From Cordylochernes scorpioides (lineage: Eukaryota; Arthropoda; Arachnida; Pseudoscorpiones; Chernetidae): a DNA stretch of 64,000 nt. The stretch spans positions 7,562,476 through 7,626,475 of the forward strand of contig CP092869.1 in assembly GCA_030710605.1 (NCBI GenBank), read 5' to 3'. The position numbers were made by a program, and so were the translations under genes. Below are positions 31,985-43,579 of the stretch, piece after piece. The stretch's first letter is position 1, and each line of letters starts with the position of its first letter. The notes beneath the pieces are model-generated. The model was not told where the DNA came from, did no database searches, and saw nothing but the letters and a program-made list of their open reading frames with translations.

Positions 31985-32205
31985 GCGATCCATTAAGATT
32001 ATATGAGAAGGCGTACCTGGATCTGTAAAGAAAAAAAAAACATTTTTTTTTCTCAAAATATTTCGAGAGATTGCTCCCTCTTTATCAAGTGCAATAAATT
32101 GATAAAGAGGGAGCAATCTCTCGAAATATTTTGAGAAAAAAAAAATGTTTTTTTTTCTTTACAGATCCAGGTACGCCCTTTTATATAATCTTACCTTTAA
32201 GCCTG
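31985..32205. repeat. Foldback, family P3
   Basis: Arms over 90 bp: CCTGGATCTGTAAAG...TTTCGAGAGATTGCTCCCTC and the inverse. Each arm has TTGATAAAGAGGGAGCAATC...CTCTCGAAATATTTTGAG, similar in order to the Penelope hammerhead at 51.25 kb. Confidence 0.75.
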
Positions 32206-32503
32206 ATTTTTTACCTCTAACATATCTTCAATTTACGACAAATACTACACAGGATTTAATTCCGCACTGAGAACTTTTTATACTTCAGTAGTCGCCGTTT
32301 ATTTCACAAACCAGTATGTGCAATAACCAAACGGTGTTATAACATACTTGGAAGTAAAAAGTTGAAATGCTTTCTACATCTGATGACATGTGGTGCACTT
32401 ACAGTAAATGACAGTTTACTAGCAATCTACCATGATTATAATGGCCACTTTACCACGTGCGTATCTGGTATGAGCTGAAAATTCTTTATGTTCAGGGTAA
32501 TAT

Positions 32504-32577
32504 GTCCAGGGTAACCTAGTGGACATTGCATCTGCCCGGTAAGCGGAACAATGTGGGTTCGTTTCCCATCCCTGGAC
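32504..32577 (+). tRNA. tRNA-Thr-like sequence, copy A (pseudogene or SINE head)
   Basis: 74 nt with acceptor GTCCAGG/CCTGGAC (seven pairs), anticodon stem TCTGC/GCGGA, loop CCGGTAA (anticodon GGT, but C instead of U33), T arm TGGGTTCGTTTCCCA. D arm weak. The U33 change and presence only in the duplicated copies argue for a pseudogene. Confidence 0.55.
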
Positions 32578-33829
32578 ACTTTTATTTTCCGTTTATCATT
32601 ACTCTTCACAATTCATTCTTTCATACTTCATCCTTAAGGTTAGAAATAATCGTTATTTCTCTCCTAAATAAATTTCTATTTTTCGTTCAAAAGAAATACG
32701 TGCGGGATAATTTTCAAATGTCGTTCTACAAAATCCTTAATGTTTAAAATGCATATCAAAATTGTCCTTTCAATTAGTTATGGAAAGTTGAATTTTCACG
32801 TTATTCGTTCAGAAATAAAAATATAAATTCTCAGAAGTCGAAATTAAGCATAACGCCAAATCACACAACAATAAAAGATTTTACACACAATGCGCGTACA
32901 TCAACCTAAAATAATACAGACATATTTCATAAAAATATATCAGCAGAAAATTTTTAAATTTCGAAAAAACAAACGTAGAAATGTAGAAAAGCGTAAAAAT
33001 CTTATTAAAAAAAAATACTTAAAAAAATAGAAATGGTAATTTGTCGGATTAGAAAATGTCAAACTCAAGAATTCAACCAACCAGCAAATTCTAAAGAATT
33101 TAAGTAATTGTCTGACAAAATAAATTCCAGGCGTCGTCTGCTATTTTTAGTGTGGTAAATATTTCTTTTTTATCGCTTCTTTCTTCCTTTGTTTTCTGTC
33201 ATATTTAGATACCCTATAATCTACCTGGGTGATTTGTACATTAAATTCCACTCGTCATGGCATTTTTTCATTTAAATTTTATTTTATTATTACAGAAGCA
33301 CGAAGTCTACCAGACTATTCTGCTATATTAGAATTATTTACATATATATCTTTAATTATTTACACGATGAATTAGTAGTGATTTATAAATCTGTGTACAA
33401 ATTGCTCTAAACTTGCCAAAGTTTTCATAAGATTGAGTATATACAGAAAGATGGCATTATGTCAAAGTAAGCAAGTACAATTTGGTTAGTCAGAGGGCAA
33501 GCCAACAAAAGATGGTGTTTCAACATCTAGACAGCATGTTGGATCATTTATAACTCTCAAGTCAAAGACAAAACTTGGGTCCTTTGCCTGTGAAGAACAG
33601 TGTATTTATCAGGAGCAATGAAGCTTGGTACATCTCTAAGAAAAAAATTCTTGAACCTTGTTTTCATTTAGATAAATTAGGTGTCCTTTTATATTTATGA
33701 ATAAATAAATTATTGCCACGTATAGGTAAATCTAGGAATTCACAATGACACTATACATTTTATTTCAATCAAATAAGCCATATTTCTATATTTATCTTTA
33801 TATTTGTATGTTCATTTTAATAGGCCCTC
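32578..33829. other. AT-rich part of the segmental duplication
   Basis: Very similar at 39579-40829 and 57363-58620. No coding frame holds across the three copies. Confidence 0.45.
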
Positions 33830-33995
33830 TCTTTCTAAATGGTTATTTACTGTCAGGTGACCTTAATCAATCAAAAAGCGTTGCTTTCATAAGCCAATCA
33901 GCGTGTAGTGTTTCTTTAGCTCACATGGTGCAATGAAAAACAGAATGTTTTGTTGAATATAAGATTCTGGGTTCGAATCTAGGAAGTTATCTTTT
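33830..33995 (+). repeat. SINE-like repeat with B box
   Basis: CAGGTGACCTTAATCAATC...AGCCAATCAGCGTGTAGTGT...CTGGGTTCGAATCTAGG. Same layout as 1531-1700. Confidence 0.45.
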
Positions 33996-34032
33996 TTTAA
34001 ATGTAATTTTGATTTATGGTCAAACTAATTGT

Positions 34033-34432
34033 AAGTCGACAAGTGGTTAAAAGCCTCGATTCCCGACAGACATGAACCGGGATCGAATCCTGCGTTGGAA
34101 ACCTCTTCTAAGATGAACCTGTTCATATTATTAATTTAATTGAGAAGGCATATATTGGATCAAAATATCATTTATTTTACCAATATATCAGTTGGCTGAA
34201 CGCCAACCTTTATCAAGGCATTATAACATTTTAATTTGTGACTATGTTATAATGCCTTGATAAAGGTTGGCGTTCAGCCAACTGAAATATTGGTAAAATA
34301 AATGATATTTTGATCCAATATATGTCTTTTTAATTAAATGAATAATATGAACAGGTTCTTCTTAGAAAAGGTTTCCTATGTGGGATTCAATCCCGGTTCA
34401 TGGCTGTGGGAATCGAGGGTGTTACCCATTTA
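34033..34432. repeat. Large palindrome: SINE head and P2 unit, inverted as one block
   Basis: Left arm: SINE head GTCGACAAGTGGTTAAAAGC...GATCGAATCCTGCG, then AACCTGTTCATATTATTAAT and the P2 arm. The right arm repeats all of this in reverse to GAATCGAGGGTGTTACCC. Centre near 34240. Confidence 0.8.
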
Positions 34433-34819
34433 ATGCCTTTTTAATTATAGATTTATTTATGGATTGCTCTATTTTCAAAACAATATTATCCATTGTAAAT
34501 AACATAGGCTAGGTGTTGTTCTTTTTGAGAGCGGTACCTATTAAAGTTATTTTGTAACAAGAATTACTGATTGTACTTTTTAAAAACAAATTTATTAAAA
34601 GGTTGTATTTAAGGATAAAGTTGATATAGGGTTTCTAATCCTTTTGTTTTATAGGGATTGAACACTTGATTCTGTGAAGGTATATTTTGGCGGAGTTAGA
34701 GTTCAATTAACCTATGAGCTACACTCATAGATTTGACTTAAGAGAGTGGAAAGTCTTTGATATCACCAGTCGTCTTTTTTTTTTAAGAAGAAGAAGAAGA
34801 CAAAGGCAATTTTGTTGAC

Positions 34820-36475
34820 ACTTAGTTATCTCGTGTAACTTCGATAAAGATCACTGTAATATCTTTCAGAGTTATTGTCTGAATCCCGATATACATGTTA
34901 AAAGGTACAACTTCCTTAAGTTTTGTCCTGGAGTGTATATTGGTTATCTCGTGTGTCTTCAATAAAAGTCACTGTAATATCTTTCAGAGTTATTGTCTGA
35001 ATCCCGATATACATGCTAAAAGGTACAACTTCCTTAAGTTTTGTCCTGGAGTGTATATTGGTTATCTCGTGTGTCTTCAATAAAAGTCACTGTAATATCT
35101 TTCAGAGTTATTGTCTGAATCCCGATATACATGCTAAAAGGTACAACTTCCTTAAGTTTTGTCCTGGAGTGTATATTGGTTATCTCGTGTGTCTTCAATA
35201 AAAGTCACTGTAATATCTTTCAGAGTTATTGTCTGAATCCCGATATACATGTTAAAAGGTACAACTTCCTTAAGTTTTGTCCATGAGTGTATATTGGTTA
35301 TCTCGTGTGTCTTCAATAAAGGTCACTGTAATATCTTTCAGAGTTATTGTCTGAATCCCGATATACATGCTAAAAGGTACAACTTTCTTAAGTTTTGTCC
35401 ATGAGTGTATATTGGTTATCTCGTGTGTCTTCAATAAAGGTCACTGTAATATCTTTCAGAGTTATTGTCTGAATCCCGATATACATGTTAAAAGGTACAA
35501 CTTCCTTAAGTTTTGTCCATGAGTGTATATTGGTTATCTCGTGTGTCTTCAATAAAGGTCACTGTAATATCTTTTAGAGTTATTGTCTGAATCTCATTAT
35601 ACATGCTGAAAGGTACAACTTCCTTAAGTTTTGTCCATGAGTGTATATTGGTTATCTCGTGTGTCTTCAATAAAGGTCACTGTAATATCTTTTAGAGTTA
35701 TTGTCTGAATCTCAATATACATGCTGAAAGGTACAACTTCCTTAAGTTTTGTCCATGAGTGTATATTGGTTATCTCGTGTGTCTTCAATAAAGGTCACTG
35801 TAATATCTTTCAGAGTTATTGTCTGAATCTCAATATACATGCTGAAAGGTACAACTTCCTTAAGTTTTGTCCATGAGTGTATATTGGTTATCTCGTGTGT
35901 CTTCAATAAAGGTCACTGTAATATCTTTCAGAGTTATTGTCTGAATCTCAATATACATGCTGAAAGGTACAACTTCCTTAAGTTTTGTCCATGAGTGTAT
36001 ATTGGTTATCTCGTGTGTCTTCAATAAAGGTCACTGTAATATCTTTCAGAGTTATTGTCTGAATCTCAATATACATGCTGAAAGGTACAACTTCCTTAAG
36101 TTTTGTCCATGAGTGTATATTGGTTATCTCATGTGTCTTCAATAAAGGTCACTGTAATATCTTTCAGAGTTATTGTCTGAATCTCAATATACATGCTGAA
36201 AGGTACAACTTTCTTAAGTTTTGTCCATGAGTGTATATTGGTTATTTCGTGTGCCTTCAATAAAGGTCACTGTAATATCTTTCAGAGTTATTGTCTGAAT
36301 CTCAATATACATGCTGAAAGGTACAACTTTCTTAAGTTTTGTCCATGAGTGTATATGGGTATTTCGTGTGCCTTCAATAAAGGTCACTGTAATATCTTTC
36401 AGAGTTATTGTCTGAATCCTGATATACATGCTAAAAGGTGCAACTTCCTTAAGTTTTGTCCATGAGTGTATATTA
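34820..36475 (+). repeat. Tandem array, 118-bp unit, ~14 copies (copy B)
   Basis: Same unit as 28630-29812. Several neighbouring units are identical, so local homogenisation has occurred. Confidence 0.93.
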
Positions 36476-37216
36476 AAGTGAGCGACATGTATAAGCTGAA
36501 ACTAATTATATAAAGAAATTGATCATATGTGTGGAGATCTCTTGAAAATGTATCATCGCCGAATTATACAAAGGAAAACTGAATACGGTATTTCTATCCC
36601 AACAACTCTACTCCATAGAATGGTGGTATCGAGATTAATTGAGAGGTTTTTGAAATTTAATTGAAAATTTAACAATTTGAATTTTTATTTTTTATTTGAA
36701 AAGCGAATTTCCAAAAAACGAAGCTCTTTTACTGGTTCAACAAATGTAGAAATACAAACTGTTAATTTAAAGTTTTTACCATTGTTGGGTCAAGCGAAAC
36801 CATCTCATATATCATTACATTAAGACCTGTTGTTGTTTCTTATTCTCTTGTGTAAAGATTACACAAATTCCATGAGTTCATGTTCCTCGAGCTGTTTGAT
36901 GATTAGCAGCGGTCTCTCCCAAAGGTCCTGTTTAATGCATCTAATGCACTTCATTCAGCTTACAGCTATGCCTGTGGAAGGATTGTAAAGATCCGAAAGT
37001 TTGTAAAATTTTTTCACGAATAAATAACACATTGCTACCGTTTCTATTTTTTACATTTAAATCAAAATGTGTTCTAGAGCTGCAGGTTCCAAGCTACATT
37101 TCTGGGAATAGCTTCAATGGCCTGAGTTGGCCTGTTTTAAATCTTGTTAGTGTTGTTTGATACTGTCTATTTCTGAGGTTCAGAACTCCTCCTAGGTTCA
37201 CTCCACTGTACCAAAT

Positions 37217-37529
37217 GTGTACGGGGAAAGAATGCCCACCCCTCACTCACCCTAGAGAATAGGGGAGTGGAGAGGCGACTCTGCGTGTTCGTCCGCGTCG
37301 GGTGCCACTGGCTGACGGCCAGTGAAGCTGTAAGCTGGCCGTCTGCCCTTGGTTGGCTGACGCTAGGCGCACGTGTCTTGAAACTCTTGGGTCTTCGCTC
37401 TGTGTGTGCCTCATTGGGAGCGTCCTTGCCGTGCGCGCCAACCTCAGAACCTCAGAGGTCCTTGATTCGTCGGCAGATTCAGGGAGTACTGTGAACAAAG
37501 GGTTCGAGGGCCAAAGGGGAGGGAGTCCT
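37217..37529. other. GC-rich block present only in copy B
   Basis: About 310 bp (GTACGGGGAAAGAATGCCC...AGGGAGTCCTATTGGAGCG) absent between matching flanks in copy A. GC content is well above the window. Short frames are open on both strands but none is recognised; it joins the LINE remnant and may be more of the same LINE, deleted in copy A. Confidence 0.55.
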
Positions 37530-37548
37530 ATTGGAGCGTAGGACGGGT

Positions 37549-37990
37549 TTAATTAAGTCCGAACGGGAGGGCTCGGTCAGCAACCTTGCCATGAACTCTC
37601 GGATACGCCTGTGGGTTTGATTGGTCGACCTCATGGAGCCAGACCATAATGGCGGGCGCGAGGGGCCAAACAATGGCCGCTCGGTGCATGGAGAATGCAT
37701 CATTCCTTTTGGTTAGGTGGCCTAGATAATGCAGCAAAGGGTATGCTTTCGCATGCCGGTTTATGGACCGAAAGGTCTGGGTGGCCACTGCTCCAAGGAT
37801 GTACCAACTGTGTTTAGGTCGGATCCTCCAGTTCTTGTTTATTTTTGTTTTGATTACTGCTTCTATTTCTTTAAAAGTAAGTTTTTTATTCTAAGGCAAG
37901 GGTTCTTGTGCCCCCCTTTTTTTTTTGCTAGTGCATCAACAGCTTCATTGTCTTTAATACCAACGTGTGAGGGTATCCATTGAAGATGAA
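37549..37990 (-). pseudogene. LINE RNase H remnant, copy B
   Basis: Minus strand: WIPSHVGIKDNEAVDALA, the intact end of an RNase H domain; copy A has V-D for V-G and a stop. The frame then breaks (AAGGGG run, TAA near 37890) before ATQTFRSINRHAKAYPLLHY. Copy B keeps the better RNase H motif. Confidence 0.6.
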
Positions 37991-38517
37991 TATTTTGAGG
38001 TTTTTGGAAATCACTATTTATGTTGCAGTAAGACCTTCAATAATGTAGTTGGGGTATTTATATGAAAAGAAAACAAGTGTCTAAAATATGTGAAATTTAG
38101 TCTGTATATGAAGTGATACACATAATTCGATAGAATTAAACTCTTTGATCAAAATTAAGGTAAAATTAACAGGCTTCCAGGGATATATTCAGAAAAAGAC
38201 ATCTCCGTATCGTGAAACTGAATGTTATTAATGACTTACGCCATTTATCGGAATAAATATCAACTATTTGTTGATTTTAACTATTACAGAATTGACGTAA
38301 GCCATTAGCAACTTTCAGTTGCACGATATGAAGATGTCTTTTTTAATTCATCCAATTTATCGCAGTACAATTTCATAAGGGAAACATTCGTGCTTTTAAA
38401 TCCTTTCATTTTATATATATAGATGGCGCGTTATTGCTTTGTGTTAATCTATGCCTAACTGGCCTTGTCTTTATTGTTTGCGGAAGAGCATTGCTCGATG
38501 TAAATATTTGAATGTAA

Positions 38518-38734
38518 TTCTACTGTCCTATATGCTTATGTCCATAGTTTTCTTGAAACCCATTTCTGAGATAACATCCTTCAGTGCTGCGTATATAAGC
38601 AGAATCGTCCAATACAGTATTAGAGCTCTGAGAGGCGGTCTGGTGGATTGAATTGGCGAAACCGCTGGGAGGGTTCACCACTGATGAACCAAGCCCTCCC
38701 AATATATTTTTTCATCGCAGTAAGGACAGTAGAA
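38518..38734 (+). repeat. HH family copy in segmental copy B
   Basis: 217 bp, almost identical to 31539-31755, with the same A-C stem II mismatch, as expected for a duplicate. Confidence 0.85.
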
Positions 38735-38829
38735 GTTTGATTTATGTATAAGGCAAACATTCGTGCTTTTAAATCATTTCATTTTATATGTATAAGTTTC
38801 CTTTTAAAATATTTTATTTACAAATCTTT

Positions 38830-39200
38830 AGCTTTCGGGCACGAAATCCCTACTACAGGATAAAACACAATTCTCCTGTAGATGGACTTTTGTACCCGGA
38901 AAATTGAGATTTGTGAATTAATTTTTTTTTAAAAGAAACTCTTACCTTCAATTTGAGTCAAAAGGCGATCCATTGATTAAGATTATATAAAAAGGCGTAT
39001 ATGGATCTGTAAAGAAAAAAAAAAACATTTTTTTTCTCAAAATATTTCGAGAGATTTCCTCCCTCTTTATCAATTTTTTACACTTGATAAAGAGGGAGCA
39101 ATCTCTCGAAATATTTTGAGTAAAAAAATTGTTTTTTTTTTTCTTTACAGATCCAGATACGCTCTTTTATATAATCTTACCTTTAAGGCTGTTTTTTTTT
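38830..39200. repeat. P4 and P3 foldbacks in copy B
   Basis: Counterparts of 31845-31935 and 31985-32205; the P3 centre differs (CAATTTTTTACACTTG). Confidence 0.7.
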
Positions 39201-39504
39201 ACCTTTAACATATCTTCCATTTACGACAAACACTATACAGGATTGAATTCTTCATTGAGAACTTTTTCTACTTCAATTGTCGTTGATTATTTCATAAATC
39301 TAACCTAACCAGTATGTACGATTAACCAAACGGTGTTATCACACACTTGGAAGTACAAAAGTTGAACTGCTTTCTACATCTGATAACATGTGGTGCACTT
39401 AGAGTAAATGACAGTTTTACTAACTACCTATCATAATTATAATGGCCATTTTACCACGTGTGCATCTGGTATAAGCTTAAAATTCTTTATGTTCAGGGTA
39501 ATAT

Positions 39505-39578
39505 GTCCAGGGTAACCTAGTGGACATTGCATCTGCCCGGTAAGTGGAACAATGTGGGTTCGATTTTCATCCCTGGAC
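39505..39578 (+). tRNA. tRNA-Thr-like sequence, copy B
   Basis: Acceptor stem intact; anticodon stem weakened (GTGGA) and T arm changed (GGGTTCGATTTTCAT). Less tRNA-like than copy A. Confidence 0.45.
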
Positions 39579-40924
39579 ACTTTATTTTTCCGTTTATCAT
39601 TACTCTTCATAATTCATCCTTTCAAACTTCATCCTTAGGGTTAGAAATAATCGTTATTTCTCTCCAAAATAAATTTCTATTTTTCGTTCAAAAGAAATAC
39701 GTGCGGGATAATTTTCAAATGTCGTTCTACAAAATCCTTAATGTTTAAAATGCATATCAAAATTGTCCTTTCAATTAGTTATGGAAAGTTGAATTTTCAC
39801 CTTATTCATTCAGAATTAAAAATATAAATTCTCACAAGTCGAAATTAAGCATAACGCCAAACCACACAACAATAAAAGGTTTTACACACAACGCGCGTAC
39901 ATCAGCCTAAAATAATACAGACATATTTCATTAAAATATATCATCAGAAAATTTTTAAATTTCGAAAAAACAAACGTGAAAATGTAGAAAAGCGTAAAAA
40001 TCTTATTTAAAACAAAAATACTTTTGAAAAAATAGAAATGGTAATTTGTCGGATTAGAAAATGTCAAACTCAAGAATTCAACCAACCAGCAAATTCTAAA
40101 GAATTTAAGTAATTGTCTGACAAAATAAATTCCAGGCGTCGTCTGCTATTTTTAGTGTGGTAAATATTTCTTTTTTATCGCTTCTTTCTTCCTTTGTTTT
40201 CTGTCATATTTAGATACCCTATAATCTACCTGGGTGATTTGTACATTAAATTCCACTCGTCATGGCATTTTTTCATTTAAATTTTATTTTATTATTACAG
40301 AAGCACGAAGTCTATCAGACTATTATGCTATATTATAATTATTTAAATATATATCTTTAATTATTTACACAATGAATTAGTAGTGATTTATAAATCTGTG
40401 TACAAATATCTCTAAACTTGCCAAAGTGTTCATAAGATTGAGTATATACAGAAAGATGGCATTATGTCAAAGTAAGCAAGTACAATTTGGTTAGTCAGAG
40501 GGCAAGCCAACAAAAGATGGTGTTTCAACATCTAGACAGCATGTTGGATCATTTATAACTCTCAAGTCAAAGACAAAACTTGGGTCCTTTGCTTGTGAAG
40601 AACAGTGTATTTATCAGGAGTAATGAAGCTTGGTACATCTCTCGGAAAAAAAATCTTGAACGTTGTTTTCATTTAGATAAATTAGGTGTCCTTTTATTAT
40701 TATGAATAGATAAATTATTGCCACCTATAGGTAAAACTAGGAATTCACAATGACACTATACATTTTATTATAATCAAAACAGCCATATTTCTTTTTTTTA
40801 TCTTTATATTTGCATATTCTTTATAATAGACCCTCTCTCTTTCTGAATGTTTATTTACTGTCACGTGACTTCAATCAATTAAAAAGCGTTGCTTTCCTTA
40901 GCCAATCAGCGTGTAGTGTTTCTT

Positions 40925-41008
40925 TAACTCAAGGATGGTCTAAACTGTTGGTTTTCGACCGCTACGACCCGGGTTCGATTCTCGCATTGGGCACTTTTTT
41001 TTTCTGAT
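40925..41008 (+). repeat. tRNA-derived SINE head
   Basis: AAGGATGGTCTAAACTGTTGG...CCGGGTTCGATTCTCGCATT, GGGCACTTTTTTTTT. The B box and T run fit Pol III origin. Counterpart at 58725-58800. Confidence 0.6.
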
Positions 41009-41369
41009 TGAAAAGAAAATCATCACATAAATGATTTCTATTTAAACACACACACAAATAAGTAATTCAATATAAATATTCTTGTGAAATTTTCATCAAC
41101 CTTATTTAATTCAAACTTGGCCAGTAAAATTAGACGGAATGCCTTCCAAGCTTTCCTACAAACCACTTTCTATCAACACACGCAAAGTTTTCTCTCGCTC
41201 TGAGAACTAATTTCAAGTTCAACACTTTCTACATCTTCAACAAGAATTTTATAATTGTTTAAAATAGTGAACGTTAGCAAATGGTTAAGGTATTCTCGCT
41301 AGCATAACCAGAATCTATAAACCTTTTTATAAACACTTCAATATGTACATATGTACATTTATATTAATT

Positions 41370-41505
41370 GGCTTTGCTCGATACAATTTATGGTACATGC
41401 ATGTACCTCTACAGACCTATAAGCTTTTATCCATAGGTTCACCAAACACCCCTTTGCTGCCTTTTATAGAAAATACAGGGTATATCCCAAACCAATCCAA
41501 TACAA
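41370..41505 (+). repeat. HH family 5' half only
   Basis: CCTCTACAGACCTATAAGC...CCAATCCAATACAATATAA, stopping before the core. Counterpart at 59615-59735. Confidence 0.55.
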
Positions 41506-41512
41506 TATAAAA

Positions 41513-41690
41513 AGTCGGTGGATGAGAGGGCAACACGCTCGATTCCCGACAGTCATGAACAAGGATAGAATCCCGCCTTAAAATATGTTTAATATGTGAA
41601 TAACCTTCACATATTATTCACTGTTTCAATTATCATGAACTAGGTTGCTCTTTCTGAGCGGTACCTATTAATGTGATTTGAACCAGAATT
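41513..41690 (+). repeat. tRNA-derived SINE, GTCGGTGGA family
   Basis: GTCGGTGGATGAGAGGGCAA...CGATTCCCGACAGTCATGAA..., then the shared body and GTGATTTGAACC end. Confidence 0.65.
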
Positions 41691-42020
41691 GATTAGAAGA
41701 ATCACATTATTGTTTAAATTGTCAAATTTTCAAAGAGAGAGTTTCAACTTTCTTCATATTTGTCTATGAATGTATATAAATAAAATAAATAAAATGATTT
41801 TTACAAACTGAATACTGCATTAATAAAAATAGAAAATCGTTAACAAACAAATATTTTAGCAAATTTCTGAATACAATATTGTATAGGTGAAGAATTCCTT
41901 GAGAAGATATCAAGCGTTCTAGCAATGTGTAAATAAGTATTTTAACACAAAGTAATAATGCGCCATCTATACATATAAAATGAAAGGATTTAAAAGCACG
42001 AATTTTTCTTTTATACATAA

Positions 42021-42957
42021 CTAGACGAATGGCCCGGGCAACGCCCGGGGTTTACCCGAGTGCGAATATATTTTAAAAACGTTGTCTTGGGTGGTCGCTA
42101 TTGACAGGGTGGTCTGTATAGACAGGTGGATGTATCATACAGCTGATAACAGGGTTGTCTAGAGTGGTCGCTATAGACAGGGTGGTCTGTATAGACAGGT
42201 GGATGTATCACACAGCTGATAACAGGGTTGTCTAGAGTGGTCGCTATAGACAGGGTGGTCTGTATAGACAGGTGAATGTAACACACTGATGATAACAGGG
42301 TTGCCTAAGGTGACCGCTATAGACAGGGTGGTCTGTATAGACAGGCAGCTGATAACAGGGTTGTCTAGAGTGGTCGCAAAAAACAGGGTGGTCTGTATAG
42401 ACAGGTGGATGTATCACACTGCTGATAACAGGGTCGCCTAAGGTGACCGCTATAGACAGGGTGGTCTGTATAGACAGGTGAATGTAACACACTGATGGTA
42501 ACAGGGTTGCCTAAGGTGACCGCTATAGACAGGGTGGTCTGAATAGACAGGCAGCTGATAACAGGGTTGTCTAGAGTGGTCGCTATAGTCAGGGTGGTCT
42601 GTATAGACAGGTGTATGTATCACACTGCTGTTAACAGGGTTGCCTAGAGTGACCGCTATAGACAGGGTGGTCTGTATAGACAGGTGAATGTAACACACTG
42701 GTGATAACAGGGTTGTCTAGAGTGGCCGCTATAGACAGAGTGGTCTGTTTAGACAGGTGGATGTAGCACACTGCTGATAACAGGGTTGTCTAGAGTGGCC
42801 GCTATAGACAGGTGTATGTATCGCACAGCTGATAACAGGGTTGTCTAGAGGGGGGCAGGGAGGCCACGTGTTCGCTGGCAGCCAATGGGCGCGCATTCTA
42901 TCCATGAGCTTCAGACATACAGACAAACAGACAGAATAAGGCAAATATATAAGTAGA
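42021..42957 (-). mobile_element. Non-autonomous Helitron with internal ~73-bp tandem repeats
   Basis: Minus strand starts TCTACTTATATATTTGCC and ends with hairpin CCCGGGCGTTGCCCGGG, CCATTCGT and CTAG. The matching place at 60199-60204 reads CATAATACAAAC; here A and T of that site are split by the element, the exact A|T target of Helitrons. The interior is about 11 copies of a ~73-bp unit (GATAACAGGGTTGTCTAGAG, CGCTATAGACAGGGTGGTCT) with deletions. No Rep/helicase. Confidence 0.9.
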
Positions 42958-42962
42958 TACAA

Positions 42963-43110
42963 ACTTCTACTGTCCTTACTGCGATTAAAAAATATATTGG
43001 GAGGGTTTGGCTCATCAGTGGTGGAACCTCCAAGCGGTTTCGCCAGTTTAATCTACCAGACCGATTTTCAGAGTTCTAGTATTTGTTATCGAAAAGAAAG
43101 AAGACGGCCA
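42963..43110 (-). repeat. HH family copy, minus strand
   Basis: Core 42999-43073. Minus reading CGGTCTGGTAGATTAAACTGG, CGAAACCGCTTGGAGG, CCACCACTGATGAGCCAA. Counterpart at 60200-60330. Confidence 0.7.
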
Positions 43111-43579
43111 AAGTGTAGTTTAGAAATGTGTACATGACATTTCAGTTACAGTATGGTTTTTCATCTTCAAAAAAAAAAATACTGAATGAACCTACAAAGA
43201 TTTTTTTTTTTTGCTTATCCCTAGTACACGTGGTACAGGCCATGATAATCATGGTGGGTAGTTAGCGACTGCTTTTACTGTAAGCGCATCACATGTCTAC
43301 ACATGTGAGAAGCAGTCCTACAAAGATGGTAACAATGAGTTGCAGAAATACCCAGTTCATAAAGTTGGCCAAGACAGTATTTTGAGAAAGTCTGTTTACA
43401 CCAGTGATTTCTGCTCAAGTTAGCAAATGTTTAATTGTACTGTAAATGTAGGGAGTAAATAGAACTGGGAGTTAACAATGACAATAAATGTCGTGAAACA
43501 ATGAAATCATTTCCTTAATTGTCCAAGACACAGTTTGTTAGAAATGAAAAGCGAGACACAATTAGAGGCGGGTGATGTA

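Larger units (their letters stand above)
29803..33921 (+). repeat. Segmental duplication, copy A
   Basis: Nearly the same as 36468-40921, and its right half as 57210-58700. It contains a LINE remnant, an HH element, two foldbacks and a tRNA-like sequence. Divergence from copy B at 33921 coincides with a SINE in copy B. Confidence 0.9.
36468..40921 (+). repeat. Segmental duplication, copy B
   Basis: Counterpart of 29803-33921 with one extra block (37217-37529). Confidence 0.9.

Noticed and set aside
34895-35201. Two identical 62-codon frames in the 118-bp array
   Set aside because: By-products of identical tandem units.
42098-42962. Several 60-80 codon minus frames with repeated CYIHLSIQTTLSI-type peptides
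   Set aside because: They follow the Helitron's internal minisatellite; the frame changes between units.
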